Part shown: positions 33,097 to 41,141 of the stretch, piece by piece
How the letters are laid out: every line of letters starts with the position of its first letter
Position numbering within the stretch: the first letter of the stretch is position 1
NCBI GenBank assembly: GCA_963972525.1
Contig: CAXAUZ010000017.1
Span: 13,956-77,955 of the forward strand
Direction: 5' to 3'
DNA: 64,000 nucleotides
From: Salinilacustrithrix sp003476595
Lineage (GTDB): Bacteria; Actinomycetota; Acidimicrobiia; Acidimicrobiales; Salinilacustritrichaceae
Notes under the pieces: generated by a model
The model's input: only the letters and a program-made list of their open reading frames with translations
What the model was told of the DNA's origin: nothing
The model's database searches: none
Translations under genes and position numbers: made by a program

Positions 33097-33476
33097 AGGC
33101 ACGCCGATGTGCCGATTGCGAGGATGCCGACTGCCTCCTAGCGCGCGGACATATTCACGTGGGGCACTGCCCTCAAGGTGCCGGTCCATGTCGCCAGGCC
33201 AAGGCGTCCCCGATTGTCATCCCCGACCGTCGCCGCGGCGCTCGCCGATCAGCCGGCCGTCGCGGATGGTGGCGCGCCGGCGTCAGTGCCATCGTTATGC
33301 AGCGGTTCGATGCTCGCATACGGGGCGTTCTTCTGCGCCCGGCCGAACTGGGTGGCCAGGAGCACTCCCGAGTCCGCAGTCGGCACTCGACTTGGAGCGC
33401 ACCGAGCTAACAGGCTCCTGAATGGACCGGGGGAGACGGGCAGCCTCGGTCGCGGCTGCGGCTGACGGTCTTCCGA
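33097..33476. other. Gap holding repeat copy B
   Basis: 380 bp. Contains 33134-33258, the partner of repeat copy A. The remaining sequence shows no gene I can support. Confidence 0.5.
33134..33258 (+). repeat. Repeat copy B bracketing the small-enzyme cluster
   Basis: Direct, ungapped partner of 29504-29628. The two copies enclose the phosphotransferase, NUDIX, GNAT and methyltransferase genes. Confidence 0.6.
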
Positions 33477-33683
33477 CTATTCGCCGAGGACGAACGTCGC
33501 TGAACGGCGCTGCATCCCAGCCACGATTTCACGAGCTCGTTTGTAGTCGGGACCACCGGTCAGCCGGTCGATTTCGTTGGCCGCCGCTGCGAGAACCGAT
33601 GCCATGTCGCCGTCCCAGGCGGCTGCGTAGGCCGCAGCTGAAACGGGAGTGCGGTCAAGAGCAGGTTCGAGCGGTGTACGCAT
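33477..33683 (-). CDS. Small hypothetical protein, 68 residues
   Basis: Starts MRTPLEPALDRTPVSAAAYAAAWDGDMASVL and continues as a helical, Ala-rich sequence ending MQRRSATFVLGE. Amphipathic helices and a balanced composition look protein-like, unlike the Arg-rich upstream extension of the frame, so I start at the ATG 33683. The ~40 bp upstream is AT-richer (GTTGTATCG) and could be a promoter. No function recognised. Confidence 0.5.
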   Translation of the reverse strand: MRTPLEPALDRTPVSAAAYAAAWDGDMASVLAAAANEIDRLTGGPDYKRAREIVAGMQRRSATFVLGE

Positions 33684-33751
33684 GGCCCACACGATACAAC
33701 GAACGAGTGTTCGGCCTCGGGGTCTGAGGTTGCGGCTGCGGAGGGGAGCGC

Positions 33752-34101
33752 CTACGCCGCCCACAGACGGCTGACGTCTGGCACGACGTTCGTCGTCAGA
33801 GATGTCGCCGCGGGCACTGGGGCGAGGAGGTCGTGTGCCTGTGCAGAATGCGACATCGCCTGGGCGGCACCGATGCTGCCGCCTCGCTTCGTGACGCCGA
33901 CCGTCATCGCACATCCGCACGGGCAGAAGTCCCGAGGGTCGTCAGGCCCGCCGAAGGGCGTGTCGAACAACCGAGCCTTCGTCCGACCCAGACGATGAGC
34001 ACCACCAGGATGACCCCGAAGACGGTCACAACGGTCAGCAGTCCAGCCAGGACCTCCCACACAGCGCCGGCCGGCAACTCAGTACCACGGCTCTTGGACA
34101 C
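33752..34101 (-). pseudogene. Small membrane protein with CPCGC module, apparently frameshifted
   Basis: From GTG 34101 the frame gives a membrane helix (VLAGLLTVVTVFGVILVVLIVWVGR) and then stops making sense; the next frame over continues with RLFDTPFGGPDDPRDFCPCGCAMTVGVTKRG and a helical tail. The CPCGC-x5-[TV]-x-[RK] block is like the N-terminus of the protein at 34187-35323. A 1-nt shift near 34000 would join them. If the frames are really separate there are instead a 65-residue membrane protein and a distinct Cys-rich one. Confidence 0.4.
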
Positions 34102-34186
34102 CGACGGCCGTCGCCCCACTTCGTTGAGCCCGCCCTTCGCTGCCAATCCATGCGTCGCTGCGTGCCAAAGACCGCTCCTCGCGCTC

Positions 34187-35323
34187 TCACGAGCGGCGAG
34201 CAGCGTCGAACCCCTCCGTGAGATCGGCGGCGGCAGGCTGGACCAGCGGGTACAACCCCGCGAGGTGCTCACGCGGCGACAAGCCGGGATGGAACGTGTC
34301 GCAGAACGCGGCGAGGGCCCGCAGGTTCTGGCACCACAGGACCGGTTCGAGCGTCAGGTAGGCGAAGGTCGTGGCGTGGCCACCCAACTCATCGGGGTCC
34401 GTCGGCAGGTGCGTGAGCTTGAGCGGCGGGAGCGGCGGACGCTGCTCGGTCGTCTTCGACAGGGCAGCAACCCACACCGCGCCGACGTAGCGGCCCGCAG
34501 CGCTCGCCGGTACCTCGTCGAGTTCGATGTCGGCCCAGTCGGCAAGCGACCGGGCGTAGTTGCCGTCGGCATCGAGGACGGAGCCGAACACGTAGTCGCC
34601 GCCGGGATCGGTGGGACCGCCGGGCTCGGGCCCGTTGCCGGTCTCGACGATCACCTCGCCGGCGACCCGGTCGACGATCCGATCGCGCACGACCTCCACG
34701 TCCTGGTGGTTGAGGAGGGCGACGTCGTCTGCGGCGAGCTCCACACCGTCGAGGCAGCCGCGGAGCTGGCCGATGACCGCGTCGGCGTGGTCACCGTCGA
34801 GTCCGGCGAGCAGCCCGGCCGCGGCGGACACGACCAGCGATGTCGTGGGCACCGGCACCCGCCGATGACGAACGTTGCCGAGCGCCACCCGGATCGCTCC
34901 GGACACGGTCGTGCCCAGCAGGATCTCCTGGGTGCCCATTTCCCGGTACGAGCCGACGTAGCTGGCAGCCGGTGCCTCCTCCCGTCGACGGGCCCTGTCG
35001 TGCGATGCGGCACGGGCGGCGAGCCCAGGAAGCGCGGTCAGCAACGCCGAGCTGACCTTGTTCAACGTGGCGCCGTCGTCGTGGCTGCCGGGTCGTGCTT
35101 CTCCGTGGACATGTGCGAGCAGCTGTGTGCGCACCGAGTCGTACACCCGGTGCGCGAGCGCGAGCTCCTCGGCGAGCGGGTCGGGTAGAGGGCCGTCTAG
35201 TACGTCTCCGGCGACGGCTCGGGCCGCGTCCATGGCGGCGCCCATCGTCTCGTAACGAGCGGCGTACCCGCGCCGCGTCAACCGAACCCGCTTCCCGCAC
35301 CCGCACGGGCAAACCACCGCCAT
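34187..35323 (-). CDS. Hypothetical protein with N-terminal CPCGCGK module
   Basis: 378 residues from ATG 35323. Residues 5-11 (CPCGCGK) followed by RVRLTRRGYAARYETMG look like a small metal-binding knuckle. The rest is a soluble helical protein: a long helical stretch to ~110, a middle part (TTSLVVSAAAGLLAGLDGDHADAVIGQL), and a C-terminal region with WCQNLRALAAFCDTFHPGL. No known domain recognised. Adjacent to another CPCGC protein (33752-34101), so the two probably belong together. Confidence 0.65.
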   Translation of the reverse strand: MAVVCPCGCGKRVRLTRRGYAARYETMGAAMDAARAVAGDVLDGPLPDPLAEELALAHRVYDSVRTQLLAHVHGEARPGSHDDGATLNKVSSALLTALPGLAARAASHDRARRREEAPAASYVGSYREMGTQEILLGTTVSGAIRVALGNVRHRRVPVPTTSLVVSAAAGLLAGLDGDHADAVIGQLRGCLDGVELAADDVALLNHQDVEVVRDRIVDRVAGEVIVETGNGPEPGGPTDPGGDYVFGSVLDADGNYARSLADWADIELDEVPASAAGRYVGAVWVAALSKTTEQRPPLPPLKLTHLPTDPDELGGHATTFAYLTLEPVLWCQNLRALAAFCDTFHPGLSPREHLAGLYPLVQPAAADLTEGFDAARRS

Positions 35324-35530
35324 GACTCGATCGTACCCACGTGCCGCAGTCGCCTCTGGGCCCGTGGTGACCGCGTTGCGCGAGCACGAACTGCGCTGAG
35401 GGCGCGACGAAGGCCCCGCGGCGGGCAGGGCCTTCGTCTCGACCGGTTCGGCGGGAACCTGGTCGCGGCACGGCGGCGGGTGCCGTCCCTCGTCCGGCGA
35501 CCGTAGCGTCAGGCGTGCCAGCCTGCCGCA

Positions 35531-35686
35531 ATGGATCAGAGCCTGATCGAACAGCTCACCCCATGGCTGGCCAGTGGTGTCGTCGCTCTCGTCGGTATCT
35601 TCATCGGTCGGCGGATCGAGCGGCGCGACTCGCACGCCGCCTGGCTACGTGACCAGCGCCTCCGTCGAGGCAGCGGCCGAGCTTGA
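35531..35686 (+). CDS. Short membrane protein, probably a truncated remnant
   Basis: 51 residues: MDQSLIEQLTPWLASGVVAL then VGIFIGRRIERRDSHAAWLRDQRLR. One membrane helix followed by a basic segment of the WLRDxRLxAY type, the start of a common ~150-residue actinobacterial family; here the frame ends right after RLRRG, so the gene seems cut short. The 207 bp upstream hold no other gene. Confidence 0.4.
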   Translation: MDQSLIEQLTPWLASGVVALVGIFIGRRIERRDSHAAWLRDQRLRRGSGRA

Positions 35687-35731
35687 CTCGGCGCAGCAGC
35701 GCCTTGAGCTCTGGGGTGACGGTCGGGGTGC

Positions 35732-36013
35732 TCATCCGGCTACCTCCTGCTCGCCGGCGCGGACAGCGAAGTCGCTGTCACTTCTCGCGAAGCGCGGGGT
35801 GACGACTGTGCCGGGCAGGCCCTGTTGGACCGGTGTGCCGTCGGTGGTCTCGGTGCCTCGTTCGAGCATTCGGCCGATCAGGCCGACGTTGATGGCTTCG
35901 GCGTCGAGGGCGCGCTCACATGCAGCGTTGACGCGGTGGGGTCCCCACTCCTTCACGAGTCCGAGCAGGGCGTAGACCTGGCGCATCTTCGTCCACGGCA
36001 ACGGGATGTCCAA
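35732..36013 (-). pseudogene. IS21-family IstA transposase, C-terminal fragment
   Basis: KMRQVYALLGLVKEWGPHRVNAACERALD, NVGLIGRMLERGTE and PRFARSDSDFAVR match the last ~90 residues of IS21 IstA transposases. The N-terminal HTH and DDE core are missing; upstream sequence is a different fragment (36028-36165). A relic of an IS21 insertion or of a rearrangement that used one. Confidence 0.65.
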
Positions 36014-36027
36014 CAGTGCGGTGGCGT

Positions 36028-36165
36028 ACGCCAGCCGCCCGCTGGGAGGCCGAACAGGTCAGTGCGGCGTTCCTCGGCGAGCACTTCGCATCGGCTGTCG
36101 CATCCGTCACCGTCAGCGTGGATCCAGTCTCCACCGAACAGCTCACGCTCGTACGTGGTCGAGTC
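36028..36165 (-). pseudogene. Fragment of the HNH nuclease family found at 41141-41902
   Basis: Read leftward this codes STTYERELFGGDWIHADGDG then CDSRCEVLAEERRTDLFGLPAGGW, nearly the same as residues ~100-145 of the lipoprotein nuclease at 41141-41902 (TYERDRFGGGWIDADGDGCD). Nothing of the HNH core (DHMVPLAEAW) follows; it is joined to the IstA fragment instead. Hence a third, broken copy of this family in the window. Confidence 0.7.
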
Positions 36166-36188
36166 GCCCTCAGATCTGAGGCGTCGGC

Positions 36189-36512
36189 TCAGGCGGCGCT
36201 ACGGCCGGGCAGATCGGGCACGACCGCCACCGTTGCCAGGCGGGAGCGGAACTCGGGCGGGATGCCCAGGGAGCGCCAAGCCGCGACGGCAGGCGGATCG
36301 ACGCCCAGCCGGTTCGCGACCGGGAGGACCCCGCCCCGGCTGAGGCATGCCGCGTCGAGCAGCGTCCGGTCCACGATGTCCCGGATCGGGCGAGGCACGA
36401 GAGCTTCTGAGGCCGATGACGCGAAGCCTGACACGCGATGGACGAGATCGAGCGGGGACCGGCTATGCACGGGCGACTCCTTCGAGACTTCCAGGCTGTC
36501 GAGCGACGCCAC
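36189..36512 (-). CDS. Hypothetical protein with YdaS-like HTH
   Basis: 107 residues from GTG 36512. The C-terminal half (DIVDRTLLDAACLSRGGVLPVANRLGVDPPAVAAWRSLGIPPEFRSRLATV) reads as a helix-turn-helix of the Cro/YdaS kind: VANRLGVDPPAVAAWR, then a Gly-Ile-Pro turn and a last helix. The N-terminal half is featureless. No ribosome site is obvious, and start choice is uncertain. Possibly a small repressor of the neighbouring decayed region. Confidence 0.45.
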   Translation of the reverse strand: MASLDSLEVSKESPVHSRSPLDLVHRVSGFASSASEALVPRPIRDIVDRTLLDAACLSRGGVLPVANRLGVDPPAVAAWRSLGIPPEFRSRLATVAVVPDLPGRSAA

Positions 36513-36936
36513 CCGCGAACGGTACCGGGCGCCGCGCGCGGGGGCAGGGGACATGTCCCACATGTCGTGTGATGTTCACCGAGTCGTGCGTCGTGGCGCA
36601 TGAAACGCTCGGGATGCCTGCCGATGTTCCGAGATGCCCAGAACGTCGTCCTCAACGCCGGGGCGGGCCACGGCAGGACCAGATCGTGCAGTCGGTTGCT
36701 GTGGCATAGGGGACCTTCTCATAGCATTTCACACACCCAGCCGGGCGGGGTGGAGATCGGCACGCTTGTGAACCGAACGGCTCCAGCACTCGTCAGCGCG
36801 GCGTCGGCGCCGGCAATACAGTGGGCGGTGCCGGCGAGCGGGCCGCTATCGAGGGCAGCGTCTGCTGGGTCCGTGCGTGCCTGAACAGTTGCTCTGCTGG
36901 GACTGGCCCGGGTAGCGGTACGGCGGAAAGGACACG
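36513..36936. other. Gap without a confident gene
   Basis: 424 bp. Open frames exist but have no start signals or motifs. AT-richer bases near 36720-36735 (TCATAGCATTTCACAC) may contain a promoter. AAAGGA at 36923-36928 serves the next gene. Confidence 0.45.
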
Positions 36937-37236
36937 ATGACCGACTCCGACCACCTCGGGGACGCGCCGAGCGAAGGACCCGTTGACCGGGACCGTGGGG
37001 GCATTGTCCGCCCCAGTCGAACTCCGATGACTGCCACCCTTCGCACGATTCGGGGCCGCGACGGGCAAGGCGAGGGTGAGGGCGTCATGCCGACCGTGAT
37101 CGCTGTACTGGTCATGGTGCTGGTCGGCGCCGGCATGTGGCTGGCTTTCGAGAACATCTGGGGCGACACCGCCGATAACACCGTGAACCCGGCCGGGGTC
37201 ATCGACTCGGACACCACCGGCGAGGTCGGCGGCTGA
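36937..37236 (+). CDS. Small single-pass membrane protein
   Basis: 99 residues. A hydrophilic N-terminal half with Asp/Arg/Gly, one clear membrane helix (VMPTVIAVLVMVLVGAGMWL) and a short acidic exterior tail. AAAGGA ends 8 nt before the ATG at 36937, which supports the start. No family recognised; the single helix near the middle would place the acidic tail outside the cell. Confidence 0.6.
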   Translation: MTDSDHLGDAPSEGPVDRDRGGIVRPSRTPMTATLRTIRGRDGQGEGEGVMPTVIAVLVMVLVGAGMWLAFENIWGDTADNTVNPAGVIDSDTTGEVGG

Positions 37237-37472
37237 CCCCGGCCTCTCGTGTCCGACTTACCCGTGCTCGATCGCACTCTCGACGGTGTCGTCCGGCGCC
37301 CTGCCGCGTACAGGGCTTGAGCGGCGGCAGCCGGTACCCCTGGTAAGTCACGGTTCTGGCCCATGGGAGCGAACCTTTCGGACGCTGCGCGGTGCAGGGC
37401 CTCCGCTGCCGGTCTACGGTGCTCACGGGCACCCGGCGGGGGTACCGGCGGACAACGAGAGGTACTCATCTC

Positions 37473-38681
37473 ATGGGCAGGATCACCCGCGGCCTTCTGG
37501 CCGCCACCGTGGCCATCACCGGCCTGGCCGGTGCTATCGCAGTCGAGGCTCCAACCCCTGCGGCCGCGGTTGCGCCCTACTACGACGCCAGCGGCGCCGA
37601 AGGGACCATCTACCGGCTGTACCGGGCGTACTTCCTGCGCGAACCCGATGCCGATGGGTTCGCCTACTGGAATGGCGTCTACGCCATGGGCTACCCGCTC
37701 GACAAGATCTCCAACGACTTCGCCCGGTCCGATGAGTTCCAGCAGCGCTACGGCAGCGTCGACAACCGCCGCTTCCTCGAGCTCGTCTACCACAACGTCC
37801 TGGGCCGCGACCCCGACCAGAGCGGCTACGACTACTGGCTCGACCAGATGAACCGGGGCATGTTGCGCGGGTTCGTCATGATCTACTTCTCCGACTCCGA
37901 CGAGTTCCGCACCAACACGGCCAAAGGTGTCCCGCCCGGCCACCGTGCCGGCTCCAACGCCTTGGTGCTCCTCGACTCCCTGACCGTGCTCGCCGAGCCG
38001 ACCAGGACCGGCTACGACCGCAGCCTGTTCAAGCACTGGGACGACGTGGACGGCGACGGCTGCGCCACGCGCTGCGAGATCCTTGAAGCCGAGCGGCGCT
38101 CCGATGGCACGTGGTTCTCACTATGGGACGGCTACAGCACACCCGATACGAGCGAACTGCAGATCGACCATGTCGTCGCTCTTGCCGAGGCGTGGGACTC
38201 CGGGGCGAACAACTGGGGCGCCGACCAGCGGGACCAGTTCGCCGACTGGGCGGTCAATCTGACGGCGGTGACGGCCTCGTCGAACCTGTCCAAGAGCGAC
38301 AAGGACGCCGGCCAGTGGTTCCCGTCCCGGTCGCAGTCGAACTGCGTGTTCGCCGAGATCACCGTGATCACCAAGTACCGGTGGAAGCTCACCGTCGACT
38401 CGACCGAGAGGGGCGCCCTGGCGAACATGCTCAACGGGTGCACCAAGACGAGCTCCGATCCGTCGGCGACCACCTCGGAGCCGCCACCGCCGCCGGGTTG
38501 TGACACCGGCGGCGTCTACACGGCCGCCAACGGCGCCTGCATCGCCGACTACGAAGACACCACCGGTGACGTCGACTGCGGACAGCTCCCGTCAGCGATG
38601 AAGCCGATCACCGTGCACAACCCCAGCAACGACCCGTACGGCCTCGACGGCGACAAGGACGGCCGGGCCTGCGAGCGCTGA
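37473..38681 (+). CDS. Secreted DUF4214-HNH nuclease-Excalibur protein
   Basis: 402 residues from ATG 37473. Signal peptide (GLLAATVAITGLAGAIAVEAPTPAAA), a DUF4214-like repeat region (~40-150: IYRLYRAYFLREPDADGFAYW, LVYHNVLGRDPDQSGYDYW), an HNH/DUF1524-type nuclease region (~185-330: DGDGCATRCEILEAERRS, LQIDHVVALAEAWDSGANNW, NLTAVTASSNLSKSDKDAGQW) and a C-terminal Excalibur calcium-binding motif (DPYGLDGDKDGRACER). The HNH block has the DH and SN...SKSDKD residues expected for metal and catalysis. A secreted nuclease is likely; its role (nutrient scavenging, competition or DNA handling at the surface) is unknown. Homologues of single parts lie at 40377 and 41141. Confidence 0.8.
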   Translation: MGRITRGLLAATVAITGLAGAIAVEAPTPAAAVAPYYDASGAEGTIYRLYRAYFLREPDADGFAYWNGVYAMGYPLDKISNDFARSDEFQQRYGSVDNRRFLELVYHNVLGRDPDQSGYDYWLDQMNRGMLRGFVMIYFSDSDEFRTNTAKGVPPGHRAGSNALVLLDSLTVLAEPTRTGYDRSLFKHWDDVDGDGCATRCEILEAERRSDGTWFSLWDGYSTPDTSELQIDHVVALAEAWDSGANNWGADQRDQFADWAVNLTAVTASSNLSKSDKDAGQWFPSRSQSNCVFAEITVITKYRWKLTVDSTERGALANMLNGCTKTSSDPSATTSEPPPPPGCDTGGVYTAANGACIADYEDTTGDVDCGQLPSAMKPITVHNPSNDPYGLDGDKDGRACER

Positions 38682-38763
38682 GCCGCCCGACGGGAGCGAC
38701 GAGGGCCCCGCCGGGTGTCCTGTGTGGAACCAGGCTGGCGGGCGGCTGACAGCCAGCGGTTTC

Positions 38764-38776
38764 TGTCACAGTGACA
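38764..38776. promoter_or_regulatory. 13-bp palindrome near the integrase
   Basis: TGTCACAGTGACA, a perfect 6+1+6 palindrome, 97 bp beyond the integrase stop and 82 bp after the nuclease stop. Nearby CCCCTCGGGG occurs twice (about 38794 and 38825) as short hairpins. Could be an operator, part of the integrase attachment site, or a terminator pair between convergent genes. Confidence 0.35.
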
Positions 38777-38873
38777 CAACGATGCCGAGTGCCCCTCGGG
38801 GGCTGGGGGACGGGGCGTGGGCCCCCTCGGGGCGTCGCAGACAGCCCCCCGGCGTCGTCGGAGCCGGGGTGGT

Positions 38874-39983
38874 TCACAGGTCCAGGTAGCCGGAGGCGGG
38901 GTCGCTGAACTGTTCGCCTTCTTCGATGTAGCCGCGGAGGGTTTCGGTGGCGGTGTGGCCGGTGGCGCGCATGATGGTGCGCTCCGCCGCGCCGTTGCGG
39001 GCCGCGGTGGTGGCCATGCCCCGGCGCAGGCTGTGGCCGGCGAAGTCGCGGGTGTCGTGGCCGAGTCGGGCGGTGTGGCGTTTGACGACGATGCCCACGG
39101 CCTGGGCGGACAGCCGGTTGGCGGAGACGTTGCCGTGCCGGTCGATCGGCCGGTAGGCGGGCCCGTCACGGATCCCGGATTCCTCCAGCCACCGCCGCCA
39201 CGCCCGCACCGGGCAGGTGTCGGCCGAGTTGCCGTAGACGATCTCGACCCGCCGGCCGGCTTGTTCCTGGTCGGTCTTGGACCGCACCAGAGCGACCAGG
39301 AGCCCTTCGGGGTGCTCGGCGACGTGGTCGACGTCGATGCCGACCAGCTCGGAGCGGCGGAACCCGCCGGCGAAGCCGACCAGCAGCAGGGACCGGTCCC
39401 GGTGGTCGATGAGCCGGTCGCCGAGGCCGGCAAGCATGGCCCGCAGATCGGCCGGGGTCAGGCCGCGCTTGTGGTCCTGGGCGACACCGAGGGTGCGCCG
39501 GATGCCCTTCATGGTCTCGGCCACCAGCGGTTCCCGGGCCGGGTTGGCCTGCTTGGCCACCGTGTGGGCCTGCCCGATGGCGGCCAGGCGCCGCTCGATC
39601 GTGGAGACCGCCCGGGGCGCCCGGTCGTCGCCCGGGTCGGCCAGCTCGGCCACATAGGCGGCGACCGTGCCCGCCCCGGCGGGCAGCGGATCGAGGCCGA
39701 CCGAGTCGCACCACAGCACGAAGTCGGCCCAGTCGGAGCGGTAGGCGCGCAACGTCGCCGGCGCCCGGGACCGGGCGATGGCCTGGGCGATCTTGGCTTC
39801 CAACTCGGCCAAGCGGGCCGGGGACGCGCCGTCGCGGGCGGCACGGACACGTTCGGGCACCAGGTCGGCCAGCACCACCTCATCCTCCCCGGACCCACCG
39901 ACAGCCCCCGACACCCCGCCGCCTGGCTCGTCGTCCGCCGGTTCGTTGTCGTCGGTCACCGGGTCGCCGGGTCGGGATGCCAC
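38874..39983 (-). CDS. Tyrosine site-specific integrase/recombinase
   Basis: 369 residues. N-terminal ~65 acidic residues, SAM-like core-binding domain (~65-190: APATLRAYRSDWADFVLW), then catalytic domain: Arg in GFAGGFRRSELVGIDV, Lys in LVRSKTDQEQ, HSLRRGMATTAA, and TGHTATETLRGYIEEGE with the Tyr nucleophile. The set is complete. This type is common on actinobacterial plasmids and elements, used for integration or multimer resolution. Not closely like the two Tn554-type recombinases at 10986-13987. A decayed excisionase lies at 42770. Confidence 0.88.
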   Translation of the reverse strand: MASRPGDPVTDDNEPADDEPGGGVSGAVGGSGEDEVVLADLVPERVRAARDGASPARLAELEAKIAQAIARSRAPATLRAYRSDWADFVLWCDSVGLDPLPAGAGTVAAYVAELADPGDDRAPRAVSTIERRLAAIGQAHTVAKQANPAREPLVAETMKGIRRTLGVAQDHKRGLTPADLRAMLAGLGDRLIDHRDRSLLLVGFAGGFRRSELVGIDVDHVAEHPEGLLVALVRSKTDQEQAGRRVEIVYGNSADTCPVRAWRRWLEESGIRDGPAYRPIDRHGNVSANRLSAQAVGIVVKRHTARLGHDTRDFAGHSLRRGMATTAARNGAAERTIMRATGHTATETLRGYIEEGEQFSDPASGYLDL

Positions 39984-40376
39984 TCCCGAACCCTACATTC
40001 CTGGCTCACGAGAAGGCGGGATTATCGTGACTCAGACGGTTGGCTCACGCGGCGCGTCGACCGAGCGTTGCTCGCCGGCAGGCGCCCCTCGAGCACTTGC
40101 GCGCGTTCGTGGCGCAGCGGTCGTCGCTCGGTGAGCCCGTGACCGCAGGGTGTGCGGCGGAGGCGTTCGACATGCCGGTCTGGGTCGCCCGGATGGCGTG
40201 CGAGCTGGCGGTGTGGTTGTCCTCGCGCCGGGCGTTCGGCACATCCTCGAGCTACGCACGGTCACAGTGCGGCCGGACATGTCACCATCGGGACGCTGCG
40301 AACGACGCCCGGCGGGTGCCGCGCAGCGGATTCAGCCGCCCGGCGGAACCGGCGGCCCAACAGACAGGATCTGCAC
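39984..40376. other. Gap without a confident gene
   Basis: 393 bp upstream of both the integrase (leftward) and the Excalibur gene (rightward). A frame from about 40040 with EHLRAFVAQRSSLGEPVTAG...ACELAVWLSSRRAF looks partly protein-like and may be a remnant, but has no start signal. Promoters for both flanking genes should lie here. Confidence 0.45.
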
Positions 40377-41141
40377 ATGACCGCGCCCACACCCCCTCCT
40401 CCACCGCCCGCTGGCGACGAGGCCCGAGAGTCGCTGCCCTCCCGGGCATGGTCGAAGTTTCGGTCGTGGCCGATCTGGGCGCAGGGCGTCATCGGCGTCG
40501 TGCTCCTCCTCTTCGTGATCGGGGCGGCCGCCGGCGATGACGGCGAGGAAGAGGTCGAGACGCAGCCGCTGGCGGACACCGAGAGCACCACGACCACGGA
40601 ACCCGCTGACATCGAGGACATCCTCGACGACGTCACGGTCGCAGGAGTCGACTCAGCGGACCTCCGGGAGATCGTCGAAACGGCATGTTCAGAGCTCGAG
40701 GACGCTGAAACGACCGAAGACGCAGCCTCCGGCACCTTCCGGGCCATGCAGACCACGGTCGATGAGCTGGACGGTGACACGTTCGACGATCTGGTCGACG
40801 TGATCGCCGACGCCGCCCCGCAACTGTGCCCGGACGCTGTGGAAGAGCACCCTGAGTTCCTCGCCGAGCTGCAGGCGCTGGCGCCCGTGCCCACCACGAC
40901 GACCACGACCACGACGACCACGACGGCACCGCCCACGACCACGACGACCACGACGGCGCCCGCTCCGCCGCCGACGACAGCTGCGCCGGCGCCGCCACCC
41001 CCGCCCCCCACGCAGGCACCGTCCACGTCCTACAACAACTGCAGCGAGGCCCGCGCCGACGGGGCAGCGCCTCTGTACCGAGGCGACCCTGGCTACGGCA
41101 GCCACCTCGACCGGGACGATGACGGAGTCGCCTGCGAGTGA
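40377..41141 (+). CDS. Single-pass membrane protein with C-terminal Excalibur motif
   Basis: 254 residues from ATG 40377. Short Pro-rich cytoplasmic N-terminus, one membrane helix (FRSWPIWAQGVIGVVLLLFVIG, ~30-50), a helical acidic extracellular domain (~75-165), a Thr-rich and Pro-rich stalk (~165-220, with a run of 11 Thr and Pro/Ala repeats), then NNCSEARADGAAPLYRGDPGYG and DRDDDGVACE, the Excalibur calcium-binding motif. The stop overlaps the next ATG by 1 bp (TGATG), so it is co-translated with the lipoprotein nuclease. Confidence 0.72.
   Translation: MTAPTPPPPPPAGDEARESLPSRAWSKFRSWPIWAQGVIGVVLLLFVIGAAAGDDGEEEVETQPLADTESTTTTEPADIEDILDDVTVAGVDSADLREIVETACSELEDAETTEDAASGTFRAMQTTVDELDGDTFDDLVDVIADAAPQLCPDAVEEHPEFLAELQALAPVPTTTTTTTTTTTAPPTTTTTTTAPAPPPTTAAPAPPPPPPTQAPSTSYNNCSEARADGAAPLYRGDPGYGSHLDRDDDGVACE

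Noticed and set aside
29504..33258. Integron gene-cassette array
   Set aside because: No IntI gene and no canonical GTTRRRY/RYYYAAC attC pair; genes lie on both strands. Kept only as unexplained direct repeats.
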